Of a stretch of DNA of 64,000 bases, positions 22,597-31,995 are shown piece by piece. A program made the position numbers and the translations under genes. Numbering within the stretch: the first letter of the stretch is position 1; each line of letters begins with the position of its first letter. This DNA is from Dinghuibacter silviterrae (lineage in GTDB: Bacteria; Bacteroidota; Bacteroidia; Chitinophagales; Chitinophagaceae): the NCBI RefSeq assembly GCF_004366355.1, contig NZ_SODV01000001.1, forward strand, positions 3,906,001 through 3,970,000. Direction: 5' to 3'. The notes beneath the pieces were generated by a model. The model worked only from the letters and a program-made list of their open reading frames with translations, was not told the DNA's origin and did not search any database.

Positions 22597-25332
22597 ATGG
22601 CCTTTCTGCTGCTCAAGTTCGCGTACATCCTCTTGTTGTCCTTCGTGTATGGGGTGGGAGTGACGGCGTTGTTTTCCCGGCGCGCCGGCGATTCTTTTGC
22701 CCTGACGACCCTCACCGGGTTGATCACGCTCAACGTCTTCGTCAACTACCTGTCCCTTGTCCTGCCTATGGGAGGGCTGGCGAACGGGTTGGTTGCCGGG
22801 GGCGCCGTAGTGCTCGCGTACATTTTCCGCGTCAACATCTGGCAGACGTTGGCCATCGCCCGCGACCGTCTATCTTCCGTTCCCCGCGGACAAAAGGTCT
22901 TTTTCGGGGTGTGTGCGCTTTTTATCCTTTTTTTCTCCAGCCTACAGACCCTGACGTACGACGAAGGGCTTTACTATAGCCAGTTTATCCGTTGGATACG
23001 CGCTTACCCGGTCGTGCCGGGGCTGGCGAACCTCCATGACCGTTTTGGGTTTGATTCGGGGTGGCATGTGCTGGCGGCTTTGTTTAATTGGGGGATGCAA
23101 TCGAACGCGATGAATGGGGCCTTGTATGTTCTCGTCGTGTTGTATTTGCTGGGGGGCGACCCGGCCGCGCCTGGCCGCTCCGCGGCGGCGACCGGCCATG
23201 GCGAGGGCGTCGCCGCGGCTCGCCCGGCGGCGCTCAGCCGCTTCCTCAAAGGCGGCCTGTTAGTGCTGATCCACATGCCCTGGGTGGGCGTCTACCACTG
23301 GATCGCGCCCGCCGCCGACCTCGTCGTGTTTTACCTGCTCGCTTTGCTCATCGTGCTTTGGGTTGAACACCTGGAGCGGGGGGACAGCCTGCCCGGCGCT
23401 TCCACCCTGGCCTGGATCATACCGGCCTATCTGCTGACCGTAAAACTGTCTGCGGCCCCCGCGCTCGTGCTCACGGTCTTTTTGGGGGTGCGTTTTTTAA
23501 AAGAACGCCGCTACCGGGCACTGGTGGGGCTGGCCGCCGTAAACCTGTTCGTTGTCCTGCCGTGGCTTGCCCGGAACGTTATCCTTAGCGGGTACCTGTT
23601 GTTCCCTTTCGAGCGCCTGGACCTGTTTGGGTTTGACTGGAAAGTACCGGTGGAAAAAGTAAAACAAACCCGCGACGCCATCGAAGCCTTCGGGTATCTC
23701 CGCAACAAAGTGTCTGCCACCGAAGTCTACACCCGGTGGGACCGGTTGCGGTTCTTGTTCCGGCACAATGTGCGCGTGTACGACTTTGTCATTCTCCTCG
23801 CGGTTCCGCTGTCACCCCTCGTCGTTTTTTGGAGGCGGAAAATCCTTCCGGCAGGTTGGGATGCCCTCTTTTTTTTCATCTGGGCCGGTGTCGCGTTCTG
23901 GTTCCTGCAGGCGCCGGATCCGCGGTTTGGGTATGGCTACCTCGCGCCGCTTTTTGTCCTCGTGGCCGCCCTGCTCGTGCGTTCCCGCGACCTCCGGTCG
24001 TGTTTTATGATCGCCGCCCTGGTGTGCATGGGGGCCAGCCTTTTGTTGTACCGGCACCTGAAGAACCAGCTCCTTGCGGAAGGTACGATCACTGAAAGTC
24101 CCCGGTCCGGTCACTGGATCTTGCCGCAACCTTACCCGGTTCCCGCGGTGGACACACATCAAACACCGTTTTTGTATTATACGCCTGAACGCCTGGATCT
24201 TTGCTGGGGCACCGACCTGCCATGCGCGGACCAGGTGCGGTGGGATATCCGCAGGCGCGGGGCCACGCTGAAAGAGGGGTTTGCGCCCGCGGGCCTCCAG
24301 GCCCTGGTGCTTCGCGCCGGAAAAGGCGCAAGCAGCGTGGAAGTCGCAGACCTCAACAAGGACAATATCCCCGACATAGCCGTCGCCAACGAAGAAGATT
24401 CCTCCGTCAGCATATTCTTAGGCGACGCCCAAGGCGGCTTTGCGCCCGCACCGGGTTCACCCTTCCCATGCGGGCCACACCCGAACGACCTGGCCATCGC
24501 CGACCTCAATGGCGACGGTCAGAAGGACCTGGGGATCGCCAATACCGAAGTGGGACAGCTTACCGTGTTGTTCGGAAACGGTAAGGGCCAATTCGGGAAA
24601 GCCCGGTCCTTCCCGGTGTATTCCAAACCCCACACACATGGCATTGCCATTGGGGACTTTAACGGGGACGGACACCCGGACCTGGCTACGGACAGTTGGG
24701 GGCTCAACCGGCTTAAATTGCTTTTTGGGGATGGACAGGGTAACTTCGGACACGAAGACTCCGTGCAGGTAGGGCTGCATCCGTACCAACGCCTGAGGAG
24801 CGCGGACGTCAATGGAGACGGAAAGGCCGACCTTGTGACGACCAACCTGGACGGGGACAATGTGAGTGTATTGCTGGGGAACGGCGACGGGACGTTCCGG
24901 AGCGCGCTTTATCCGGCGGGCAATATGCCTTTTGCGGTGGCCATCGGGGATGTCAATGGAGACGGGCATCCGGACCTCGCGGTGTGCGACGCCCCCTCGG
25001 TAACCACCGACAAAAGAGGACAGGATGGTCTGATGATCCTTCTCAGCGACGGACGGGGAAATTTCGTCACCACGGGTCCTTTTCCCACCGGCGCGGGACC
25101 CACCAGGGTCGCCATCGGCGATGTGGACGGGGATGGGATAGGGGATATTGCGGTGGCCAACTACAATGATGCGACGATCACGATTTACTTTATGGACAGG
25201 AACAGCGTGAAGGCGATCCGAACGGTGAAGGTGGGGAACCAGCCGGATGGGATCGCGATATTTGGAGGCAACATTGTGGTGGGGAACCAGGGGGACGGGA
25301 CTGTCACGGTGCTGCGGGCGGCTCACCAATAA
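22597..25332 (+). CDS. Polytopic membrane protein fused to an FG-GAP/VCBS beta-propeller
   Basis: This is a 911-residue protein with two very different halves. Residues 1 to about 495 form many membrane helices with a conserved loop (TLTYDEGLYYSQFIRW), resembling the large membrane proteins of the LIC_10190 type and, distantly, GT39/PMT-like enzymes. Residues of about 570-911 form FG-GAP/VCBS repeats, each with a DxNxDGxxDL calcium loop (DLNGDGQKDL, DFNGDGHPDL, DVNGDGKADL, DVNGDGHPDL, DVDGDGIGDI), as in integrin-like propellers. The propeller would sit on the outer face of the inner membrane. A GC-rich insert lies at residues 185-218 within the membrane half. The function is unknown. The 3' end overlaps the convergent AraC gene by 10 bp. 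Confidence 0.8.
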   Translation: MAFLLLKFAYILLLSFVYGVGVTALFSRRAGDSFALTTLTGLITLNVFVNYLSLVLPMGGLANGLVAGGAVVLAYIFRVNIWQTLAIARDRLSSVPRGQKVFFGVCALFILFFSSLQTLTYDEGLYYSQFIRWIRAYPVVPGLANLHDRFGFDSGWHVLAALFNWGMQSNAMNGALYVLVVLYLLGGDPAAPGRSAAATGHGEGVAAARPAALSRFLKGGLLVLIHMPWVGVYHWIAPAADLVVFYLLALLIVLWVEHLERGDSLPGASTLAWIIPAYLLTVKLSAAPALVLTVFLGVRFLKERRYRALVGLAAVNLFVVLPWLARNVILSGYLLFPFERLDLFGFDWKVPVEKVKQTRDAIEAFGYLRNKVSATEVYTRWDRLRFLFRHNVRVYDFVILLAVPLSPLVVFWRRKILPAGWDALFFFIWAGVAFWFLQAPDPRFGYGYLAPLFVLVAALLVRSRDLRSCFMIAALVCMGASLLLYRHLKNQLLAEGTITESPRSGHWILPQPYPVPAVDTHQTPFLYYTPERLDLCWGTDLPCADQVRWDIRRRGATLKEGFAPAGLQALVLRAGKGASSVEVADLNKDNIPDIAVANEEDSSVSIFLGDAQGGFAPAPGSPFPCGPHPNDLAIADLNGDGQKDLGIANTEVGQLTVLFGNGKGQFGKARSFPVYSKPHTHGIAIGDFNGDGHPDLATDSWGLNRLKLLFGDGQGNFGHEDSVQVGLHPYQRLRSADVNGDGKADLVTTNLDGDNVSVLLGNGDGTFRSALYPAGNMPFAVAIGDVNGDGHPDLAVCDAPSVTTDKRGQDGLMILLSDGRGNFVTTGPFPTGAGPTRVAIGDVDGDGIGDIAVANYNDATITIYFMDRNSVKAIRTVKVGNQPDGIAIFGGNIVVGNQGDGTVTVLRAAHQ

Positions 25333-26081
25333 TCCGCCCCCGCAAAAAACTCGCGGGGCGCCTTCCCGGTAAAAGCCCGGAAATCCTTTATAAAGTGCGC
25401 CTGGTCGAAAAAACCGGACGCGTAGGCCATCCGGGTGAGGCTGCCCGCTTTTGGATAGGTCGTGATCAGGTTTCGGAAACGGACGATGGAGGAAAATTGT
25501 TTGGGGGTGGCGCCGACGGCCTGGCGGAAACGTTTTTCGAAGGGGTCGCGGCTGAGCGGGATGTCGCGGAGCAGGGCACCGATCGGTAATTCGCCTTTGT
25601 CGGCCCTGATCTTGTGGACCACGGATGTGATCAGGCGGTCTTCCCGGGTGTCGTTGAGCCGGTCCGTCAAAAAGGATGCTACGACGGCTACGCGGGAAAC
25701 GGCGTCCGTGGCTTCGTTCAGGCGTTCTTCAACCGCTTGTAGCAGGGAAGCCGGGACGAACGTGTCGAGGTTGATGCTTTGGCCAAAGAGTTCGTGAAAA
25801 GCGATGGGGAAAAAACTACGTGCGGCACCTTCGCGGAGGATCGCAAGAATGTTCCCGGTGCCTTGTTCATAGTGCAGGACGCGGGCGGTTTTCCGGAGAC
25901 CGCTGATGACCAGGCGGGGGAGCGTGCCTTCTTCCGCGGTGTTGACCTCACCCGCGTAGCGAAAGGCCACGACGATCGAAGTGTCCGGCACCACCCGGTT
26001 GTCCATGGCCGACGCCGTATCCAGGACCAGGAAGGACCGGATATAGGGGCGCAGGACGGGGGTGGGCGCGAACAATTGCAT
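25323..26081 (-). CDS. AraC-family transcriptional regulator
   Basis: This 252-residue regulator has an N-terminal sensing domain of the type that begins LFAPTPVLRPYIRSF, with ILREGAARSFFPIAFHELFG in its second part. The C-terminal AraC HTH region (about 170-245) has PLSRDPFEKRFRQAVGATPKQF and RMAYASGFFDQAHFIKDFR. The effector is unknown. It is divergent from the GH9 endoglucanase across a 40-bp gap, so autoregulation together with that gene is plausible. A -7 box lies 3 nt before its start. Confidence 0.9.
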   Translation of the reverse strand: MQLFAPTPVLRPYIRSFLVLDTASAMDNRVVPDTSIVVAFRYAGEVNTAEEGTLPRLVISGLRKTARVLHYEQGTGNILAILREGAARSFFPIAFHELFGQSINLDTFVPASLLQAVEERLNEATDAVSRVAVVASFLTDRLNDTREDRLITSVVHKIRADKGELPIGALLRDIPLSRDPFEKRFRQAVGATPKQFSSIVRFRNLITTYPKAGSLTRMAYASGFFDQAHFIKDFRAFTGKAPREFFAGADYW

Positions 26082-26084
26082 ACA

Positions 26085-26092
26085 CTAAGTTA
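26085..26092 (-). promoter_or_regulatory. -7 box TAACTTAG, 3 nt from the AraC start
   Basis: TAACTTAG (one mismatch to TAnnTTTG) is followed by TGT and the ATG at 26081 in the 40-bp divergent gap. Confidence 0.4.
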
Positions 26093-26121
26093 CACTTTTC
26101 CATACTCAGACACTTGTAATC

Positions 26122-27936
26122 ATGACGATACTAATCTTATGGCTGCTCGCCACCGGATCAACACCAAAGGTTACTGTATTGACCAACCAGGTCGGCTACG
26201 AAACGATCGGCCCCAAACGGGCAGTCATTCAAGCGGATACCATACGATCCCTGGATAACTTCCAGATCGAGGACGACGCCAGCGGGGAAATCGTCTACAC
26301 CGGCAAATTAACCTACGCCGGCCCGGTGGATCACTGGACGCACCGTTTTTTCTGGACCGCGGACTTTAGCGAATTCAGGACACCGGGGACGTACCGTCTT
26401 TGCGTGGGGACCACGAGGTCGCACCCGTTTCGCATCGGGACCAGCGTCCTGGAGTCGGCTACTATTTCCGACGTCATTTACTACTTTAAGGGGCAGCGTT
26501 GTTCAGGTCTTCTGGACGAGGCGGACCGCCACCTGCCGGATCCCCTGGGCACCGCCAAACGGATCGACCTGCACGGAGGTTGGTACGACGCCACGGGGGA
26601 CTATGGCAAACACTTGTCGCATTTGTCTTTTTCCAACTTCTTCAACCCCCAACAGATCCCTTTTACTGCCTGGACGCTCATGCGGACCTATCAATTGTTG
26701 TCGGATAGAAAAGGTACGGACTACAGACAGTACTGCCGGCGTTTGTTGGACGAAGCGCTTTATGGGGCAGACTACCTGGTGCGGGCACACGTACCCGGGG
26801 GTTCCTTTTACCGTTCCGTAGGCGCCCCGGGACCGGGGAAGTTACCGGCCGACCGCCAGATCGGGCCGGAGGAAAAAAGCTACCGCATAAAGTCCACCGC
26901 GAACCAGTCCTGGGGTGGTACGCCGCTTCCGTCGAGCCCTTACGCGTATCAATCCAGCTTCCGCTCCGGTGGAGGATTGGCCATAGCCGCGCTTGCGCTG
27001 GCCTCTACCGGGCCGGCGGATGGCGAATATACCCGCGCCGACTATAAAAAGGCCGCCGAAGAGGCCTGGGCCTTTTTGCAAAAACACAACACCGACCTCA
27101 CCAGCGACCACCGCGAAAACATCCTCGACGACTACTGCGCGCTCCTGGCCGCCGCCGAATTGTTTAAGGCCAGCGGCGACGCCACCTATAAAATGGCCGC
27201 GGAACAAAGAGCAGCGCGCCTGATGGACCGCCTGCACCGCTGGAAAACGTATACGGACTATTGGAGGGCGGACGACGAAGACCGGCCCTTTTTCCATCCC
27301 TCGGACGCGGGTCTCCCTGTTGTCAGCCTGCTGAACTTTTATCCCGTAGCGTCGTCCGCCACGCAGGAACGCATCAAGGAAACCGTTCACCGCTCCCTGG
27401 AACACGAACTGGCGATCACCCACGAAGTAAGCAACCCTTTCGGATACGGGCGGCAGCTTGTCCAGGACACGCTGGGGACCCGAAGTAGCTCCTTTTTTTT
27501 CCCTCATTCATCAGAAACTTCGCCCTGGTGGCAGGGAGAGGATGCCCGGCTGGGTTCCCTGGCCACCGCGGCGCGCATGGCAATACCGCTGTTTGCAGGC
27601 CAGCCTGCTTTCCGGGATTCCCTGGAGATGTATGCGCTTGACCAGTTGAACTGGATCCTCGGCGAAAACCCCTTTGACGCCAGCCTGCTCCAGGGTACGG
27701 GGTACAACAACCCCGCGTATGGTTTTTTTGGCACCTTTGAATACACCAATGCACCGGGAGGAATCGTCAACGGCGTGACGTCGGGTTTGGAGGACGAACA
27801 CGACATCGCCCTCAACATTCCCTACGCGGTCACCCACAAGGACTATGACTGGCGCTGGGCCGAACAGTGGCTGCCGCATGCGTCCTGGTACCTGCTGGCG
27901 GTGGCCAGCCGGGCGGCGGCGCACACTGCGCCTTAG
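26122..27936 (+). CDS. Glycoside hydrolase family 9 endoglucanase-like enzyme
   Basis: This is a predicted exported beta-1,4-glucanase of 604 residues. An N-terminal Ig-like CelD_N domain (about 15-100, with LTNQVGYETIGPKRAVI) precedes the (alpha/alpha)6 barrel. The GH9 aspartates are in GGWYDATGDYGKH near residue 160, and the C-terminal acid is likely in WRWAEQWLPHASWYL. FGTFEYTNAPGGIVNGVTSG belongs to the substrate cleft. The N-terminal leader is short (MTILILWLLATGST) and only weakly signal-like. The gene is divergent from an AraC regulator and overlaps the convergent DUF5009 gene by 4 bp. Cellulose, xyloglucan or other beta-glucans may be substrates. Confidence 0.9.
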   Translation: MTILILWLLATGSTPKVTVLTNQVGYETIGPKRAVIQADTIRSLDNFQIEDDASGEIVYTGKLTYAGPVDHWTHRFFWTADFSEFRTPGTYRLCVGTTRSHPFRIGTSVLESATISDVIYYFKGQRCSGLLDEADRHLPDPLGTAKRIDLHGGWYDATGDYGKHLSHLSFSNFFNPQQIPFTAWTLMRTYQLLSDRKGTDYRQYCRRLLDEALYGADYLVRAHVPGGSFYRSVGAPGPGKLPADRQIGPEEKSYRIKSTANQSWGGTPLPSSPYAYQSSFRSGGGLAIAALALASTGPADGEYTRADYKKAAEEAWAFLQKHNTDLTSDHRENILDDYCALLAAAELFKASGDATYKMAAEQRAARLMDRLHRWKTYTDYWRADDEDRPFFHPSDAGLPVVSLLNFYPVASSATQERIKETVHRSLEHELAITHEVSNPFGYGRQLVQDTLGTRSSSFFFPHSSETSPWWQGEDARLGSLATAARMAIPLFAGQPAFRDSLEMYALDQLNWILGENPFDASLLQGTGYNNPAYGFFGTFEYTNAPGGIVNGVTSGLEDEHDIALNIPYAVTHKDYDWRWAEQWLPHASWYLLAVASRAAAHTAP

Positions 27937-29066
27937 ACCTTCAGCCGTAGCTTTGCCCGCTCCAGCAGCCCCGTGATCCACACGACCACCGCCGCGGTCA
28001 CCAGGGATTTGATCAGCCCGCCCGTACCGGCGTCAAAGGGCGGCGGAAATTTGAAGTGCAAAAGCAGGTACACCGAATACAACAGGTAGGGCACCAGGTA
28101 ACAGGTAAGGGTACTCGTCCCCGCGGGCTTTAGCCACGCAAACCAGGAGGCTTTATTCTTTTGATCGATCAGCCAGGTAAAAAACGCGAAGACCCAGATG
28201 CTTATAGCGGTGCAGATCAAGACCCAGGAAGGCGTATCGCGGATTTTGGAAATACCGCCCAGGCTCCGCAGCCCGAAACCAAGGGCGATACACCCCGCGC
28301 CCGCGAGGGCAGCCCAAGGCAAAAAATTTTTCGACGTCCGGTACCAGCAGATCGTCACCACACCCGCCATCGTCAGGGCCGGCATGGAGCCGTTCCCCAC
28401 GATCCACACATACGGCCGGATACCTTCGAGACCCGTTAAAAGATGCGCATGTACCGCGATATTGAACGCGAGAAAGAACGCGGCAAACGCAAGCAATACC
28501 CAAAAACGGCCGCGTGCCAGGAGGTAGGCGCCCGCGCACAACAGGTAGGACCAGCCGATGAGCCCCAGGATACCCCACCAGTGCGGCGCCAGGGGGCCCT
28601 CTTTGCCCTTGTATAGCAACGCCAGGACGACCAGCAGCAGCACGCCCGCCCCCTGAACGGCCCGTTTATACCGAAACCCGGAAGGATAGTCCAGCCAGAT
28701 CGCAAAAAAGGCCACCGTGATCCCGATCTCCCACACGGGTTTGGACAGCACCGTACCGGCATAGCTCTCCAGGTTCACATGGAAAAACCCCATGACCAGC
28801 AGGGCAAGCCCCCGGAGCAGCACGTGGACCACCACCGGTTTCCCCTTTTGGATGCGGTTGTCCAATGCCAGCGGGATGGACAACCCCACGATAAACAGGA
28901 AGGCCGGGAAGATCGTGTCCGCAAAACCTAGACCGTCTGTATTCCTACCGACATGTTTGATCCACTCTGGCACCCCCGGGATGGGATCCAGGTCGTTGAC
29001 AAAAACCATGAGGTACATGGTGAGGGCCCGGAAAACGTCGATCGAGCCGAGACGGGTTTTATACAT
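27933..29066 (-). CDS. DUF5009/NagX-like multipass acyltransferase-type membrane protein
   Basis: This 377-residue inner-membrane protein has about ten membrane helices, related to heparan-alpha-glucosaminide N-acetyltransferase-like proteins (DUF5009). The start MYKTRLGSIDVFRALTMYLM and the segment GLGFADTIFPAFLFIVGLSI are family signatures; this family is thought to acetylate sugars across the membrane. Its ATG overlaps the stop of the upstream kinase by 8 bp, so it is the last gene of a three-gene minus-strand operon (DinB, kinase, DUF5009). Proximity to GH20 and GH9 enzymes fits a sugar-processing role, which remains inference. Confidence 0.85.
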   Translation of the reverse strand: MYKTRLGSIDVFRALTMYLMVFVNDLDPIPGVPEWIKHVGRNTDGLGFADTIFPAFLFIVGLSIPLALDNRIQKGKPVVVHVLLRGLALLVMGFFHVNLESYAGTVLSKPVWEIGITVAFFAIWLDYPSGFRYKRAVQGAGVLLLVVLALLYKGKEGPLAPHWWGILGLIGWSYLLCAGAYLLARGRFWVLLAFAAFFLAFNIAVHAHLLTGLEGIRPYVWIVGNGSMPALTMAGVVTICWYRTSKNFLPWAALAGAGCIALGFGLRSLGGISKIRDTPSWVLICTAISIWVFAFFTWLIDQKNKASWFAWLKPAGTSTLTCYLVPYLLYSVYLLLHFKFPPPFDAGTGGLIKSLVTAAVVVWITGLLERAKLRLKV

Positions 29067-30048
29067 AAGCGGTCATGATTTGTTGAAGGGCCTTGACCCT
29101 CGGCCTGAGCGACGCCAGTTGCAGGTAGGGGAGGAAGTGGTCGTGGGTGGTATGAAAACCCATGTAAAACACCCAAAAACCGGGGGTCAGGTACGGCACT
29201 GCCTGCAGCTCGTCTTCCGTCAGCGCCCGGTGTGCCTGGTACGCTTTCAGAAACCGTTGATAGGCCTCGTCCGCCCTCACCTGTGTGGTCCGCCCCGTAT
29301 ACGCCTCTACCTGGAGGTGTTGCCAAAAGGCCGTCAGGTCATTCACCAGCCAGCCGTTGCCCATAAAATCAAAGTCGAACAACGTCACCGTATCGTCCTT
29401 GAAATGAAAGTTTTTGGGCAACAGGTCGAAATGGCAAAAGCCCCTGGAGAAGTGCTCCGTATCGAGTTTTTGTAACCGGTCTCCGACGACAACCGCGACA
29501 TCCTTTAGCCACGCATACCCGTCGGGGTATTCCCCGAAAAAGGGTTCCACCATCGCCAGGGGCCGGTGGAGGGTCGTGTCCAGGTCATACGTCCACCGGC
29601 GGCCGTCGGGCTTCAGCCCCGCCGACACGTTGTGGAAGCGCGCCGTCGCTTCCCCCAGGAGTTCCAGTTGACGGTCGCTGGGGACCGCGGCCACTTCACC
29701 GGGTGCATACGTGAATAAAACGGCATAACGGGGCCCCTCCACGGCGGGCAGCGTCTGGATCAGTTCACCCTCTTTATCTTTGAGTGGGTGGGAGACGCGC
29801 ACCGCCGCCTTATGCAGCGTCAGGAGCAATTCCAGCTCCGCCGCGATCTGTTCGGGGCTGCGGTGGCTGGACCGGTAAACACGCAGGATATAGCGGGACG
29901 TATCGGTGACGACCAGGTACGTGTCTCCGACGCCTTTGACCAAGAGGGTGCAATGCACCCGACGGAGTGCGTACCGCTCATGGAGCATGAGCGCGAGCGC
30001 GGCAGGGGATAAGGTCGAATAAGTGGAAGGAAAAATAGGGGCTGTCAT
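29059..30048 (-). CDS. Aminoglycoside phosphotransferase-family (APH) kinase
   Basis: This cytoplasmic small-molecule kinase has 329 residues and the protein-kinase-like APH fold. The catalytic loop is FCHFDLLPKNFHF (HxDxxxxN) and the metal-binding motif is LFDFDFMGNGWLVND. The closest characterised relatives include homoserine kinase type II and choline/fructosamine-type kinases; the substrate is not clear. The ATG at 30048 is preferred to the longer frame because it overlaps the DinB stop as ATGA and starts the conserved domain. The gene is coupled on both sides to its neighbours. Confidence 0.85.
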   Translation of the reverse strand: MTAPIFPSTYSTLSPAALALMLHERYALRRVHCTLLVKGVGDTYLVVTDTSRYILRVYRSSHRSPEQIAAELELLLTLHKAAVRVSHPLKDKEGELIQTLPAVEGPRYAVLFTYAPGEVAAVPSDRQLELLGEATARFHNVSAGLKPDGRRWTYDLDTTLHRPLAMVEPFFGEYPDGYAWLKDVAVVVGDRLQKLDTEHFSRGFCHFDLLPKNFHFKDDTVTLFDFDFMGNGWLVNDLTAFWQHLQVEAYTGRTTQVRADEAYQRFLKAYQAHRALTEDELQAVPYLTPGFWVFYMGFHTTHDHFLPYLQLASLRPRVKALQQIMTAYV

Positions 30049-30533
30049 TTTGCCCAGGCCCCCAGCGCCCGTCGGACCGTAACGATCTCGGCTACGTGAT
30101 AGCTGTTGTGGTCGATGATTTGCAAGGCCTCCTGCAAAAGCGTTTGTCCTTCCCCGTGGGCCAGGGGGGTAAAGAGGTCGGTCCCGGGCCGTTCCAGAAA
30201 ATGGATAAAGGCTTCCCGGTCGGCGTCGATTTTGCGGAGGCTTTCTTTCCATACCTCCCCGGACACCGGGATGCTTTCCGAAGGCCAATACCCTTCGGGC
30301 CAGTCGGGGGATTCGTGCGAAGGATCTATGGCGAACATCACCATGTCCCATTGGGCGATCCGGATGTGTTCGACCAGTTGCCAAACGCTGTAGGGAAAAC
30401 CAGGGGGTACTTTTCCCCGTAAGTCTTCCGGAAGACCCCGCAAGGCCCGGTCGAGGGTAATATGGGCGTGGCTGGTCCGGAGGTTGCGCGCCAGGGTCTT
30501 TATCAATTCCTCGTTATGTTTTTCCATCGCCAT
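30045..30533 (-). CDS. DinB-family protein
   Basis: This 162-residue four-helix-bundle protein belongs to the DinB/YfiT-like superfamily, whose members are often metal-dependent thiol transferases or of unknown function. Putative metal ligands are His in WQLVEHIRIAQWD and His in DHNSYHVAEIV. It is the first gene of a minus-strand operon with the APH kinase and DUF5009 protein, and is divergent from the FAD oxidoreductase. A second ATG two codons downstream (30527) is an equally good start. Confidence 0.85.
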   Translation of the reverse strand: MAMEKHNEELIKTLARNLRTSHAHITLDRALRGLPEDLRGKVPPGFPYSVWQLVEHIRIAQWDMVMFAIDPSHESPDWPEGYWPSESIPVSGEVWKESLRKIDADREAFIHFLERPGTDLFTPLAHGEGQTLLQEALQIIDHNSYHVAEIVTVRRALGAWAK

Positions 30534-30572
30534 ACCGGCCTTTATTTTGTGGAGTTAACTTGAAATAAAGAT

Positions 30573-31964
30573 ATGACACCTCCAACTAAAAAGTGGGACG
30601 CAATTGTGGTCGGCTCGGGCCAGGGGGGCACGCCGCTCGCGCGAAAGCTGGCACGGGCGGGGATGCAAACGGCCCTGATAGAGGGCGAGCACGTGGGCGG
30701 CACCTGTATCAATGAAGGATGCACCCCTACCAAAACCATGATCGCCGATGCCAAACTGGCGCAATGGGTCCGGGAGGCGCCGGACAGGGGGATCGGCGTG
30801 GCAGGTTTCTCCGTCGATCTGGCACAGATCATCGCCCGCAAAAACAGCGTCGTCACCGCCTTCCGTACCGCCGGGGAAAAGGGCCTGGCGGCCACGCCGA
30901 ACCTGACCCTTATCCGGGGTTTTGGGTCGTTTAGCGGCCCCAAGACCCTGGTGGTGGGTGAACAGGAACACCGGGCAGACCTCATATTTATCAACGCCGG
31001 CTGTTACCCGGCCATCCCCCCGGTACCGGGTATCGACACGGTGCCTTACCTGACGTCCAAAACCATCCTCGATATACCGGTCATCCCGGCGCACCTGGTC
31101 GTCCTTGGCGGCGGCTATATCGCCCTTGAAATGGGACAATTGTTTAAGCGGCTGGGCAGCGAAGTGACCCTGATCGAACGGGGAAAGGCCCTTTTGTCAA
31201 GGGAAGACGAGGATATACAACAGGCGATGCAACAATTCCTGGAAGAGGAAGGCATCCGCGTCTACCTGGACACACAGGTCCGCAAGGTGAGCAGCTGGCA
31301 CCGGGACGCGCCGGCCACGGACGCCCTGATGCTTGACCTGGATCCCGGGAGCGGCTCCCTTTCCGCGAGCCATTTACTGGTCGCCACGGGCCGTGCACCC
31401 CGGACGGCTGAGCTTCACCTGGAGCGAACGGGGGTAGAGATGGACGCCCACGGGTTCATAAAGGTCGACGACCAGTTGCAGACGAACGTCCCCGGCATTT
31501 ATGCTCTGGGGGACATCAAGGGCGGTCCGGCCTTTACGCACATTTCTTACAACGACTACATCATCATATCGAGGAATTTATTGGACAAAGCCAATATGTC
31601 CATAAAAGACCGGCAGGTCCCCTATACGGTATTTACCGACCCCCAGTTGGGCCGTATTGGTCTGACGGAAAAGGAAGCCCTCGCGCAAGGATTGCCCATC
31701 CGCACGGCCATCCTTCCGATGACCCATGTCGCCCGCGCCATCGAAACCGGTCACACCAAGGGGCTGATGAAGGCCATCGTCCATACAGACACCCGGCAAA
31801 TCCTGGGGGCGGCCATCCTTGGTGAAGAAGGCGGGGAAGTCATGACCGTTCTTCAGATGGCCATGGCCGGTGGGATTACGTATGACACGATCCGGGACAT
31901 GGTTTTTGCGCACCCTCTTTATGCCGAATCCCTGAATAATTTATTTCTGACCCTGGAACGTTAG
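30573..31964 (+). CDS. Class I FAD-dependent disulfide oxidoreductase (MerA/Lpd-like)
   Basis: This cytoplasmic flavoprotein of 463 residues uses NAD(P)H to reduce a disulfide or similar substrate. The FAD motif VVGSGQGGTPLARKLA is followed by the redox-active pair in GGTCINEGCTPTK. The NAD(P) motif is VVLGGGYIALEMG, the second FAD motif is IYALGDIKGGPAF, and the C-terminal dimer motif with the catalytic His is AHPLYAESLNN. It resembles mercuric reductase without the N-terminal metal-binding domain or the C-terminal vicinal cysteines, so mercury reduction is unlikely. It lies 31 bp before the ABC-egtBD operon on the same strand, so a role in thiol or ergothioneine redox balance is possible. 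Confidence 0.88.
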   Translation: MTPPTKKWDAIVVGSGQGGTPLARKLARAGMQTALIEGEHVGGTCINEGCTPTKTMIADAKLAQWVREAPDRGIGVAGFSVDLAQIIARKNSVVTAFRTAGEKGLAATPNLTLIRGFGSFSGPKTLVVGEQEHRADLIFINAGCYPAIPPVPGIDTVPYLTSKTILDIPVIPAHLVVLGGGYIALEMGQLFKRLGSEVTLIERGKALLSREDEDIQQAMQQFLEEEGIRVYLDTQVRKVSSWHRDAPATDALMLDLDPGSGSLSASHLLVATGRAPRTAELHLERTGVEMDAHGFIKVDDQLQTNVPGIYALGDIKGGPAFTHISYNDYIIISRNLLDKANMSIKDRQVPYTVFTDPQLGRIGLTEKEALAQGLPIRTAILPMTHVARAIETGHTKGLMKAIVHTDTRQILGAAILGEEGGEVMTVLQMAMAGGITYDTIRDMVFAHPLYAESLNNLFLTLER

Positions 31965-31980
31965 TTGCTAAAAAAATTAG

Positions 31981-31988
31981 TATTATTG
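31981..31988 (+). promoter_or_regulatory. Candidate -7 box TATTATTG before the ABC-egt operon
   Basis: TATTATTG (TAnnTTTG with one mismatch) ends 7 nt before the ATG at 31996. If active, the ABC-egtBD genes have their own promoter besides any read-through from the oxidoreductase gene. Confidence 0.4.
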
Positions 31989-31995
31989 TTTTTCT

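Noticed and set aside
22597-24100. GT39/PMT mannosyltransferase as a firm call for the membrane half
   Set aside because: The topology is similar, but the acidic DE motif of the first loop is not clearly present; the resemblance is too weak for a functional name.
30573-31964. Mercuric reductase
   Set aside because: The N-terminal metal-binding domain and C-terminal vicinal cysteines of MerA are absent, and no mer genes are nearby.
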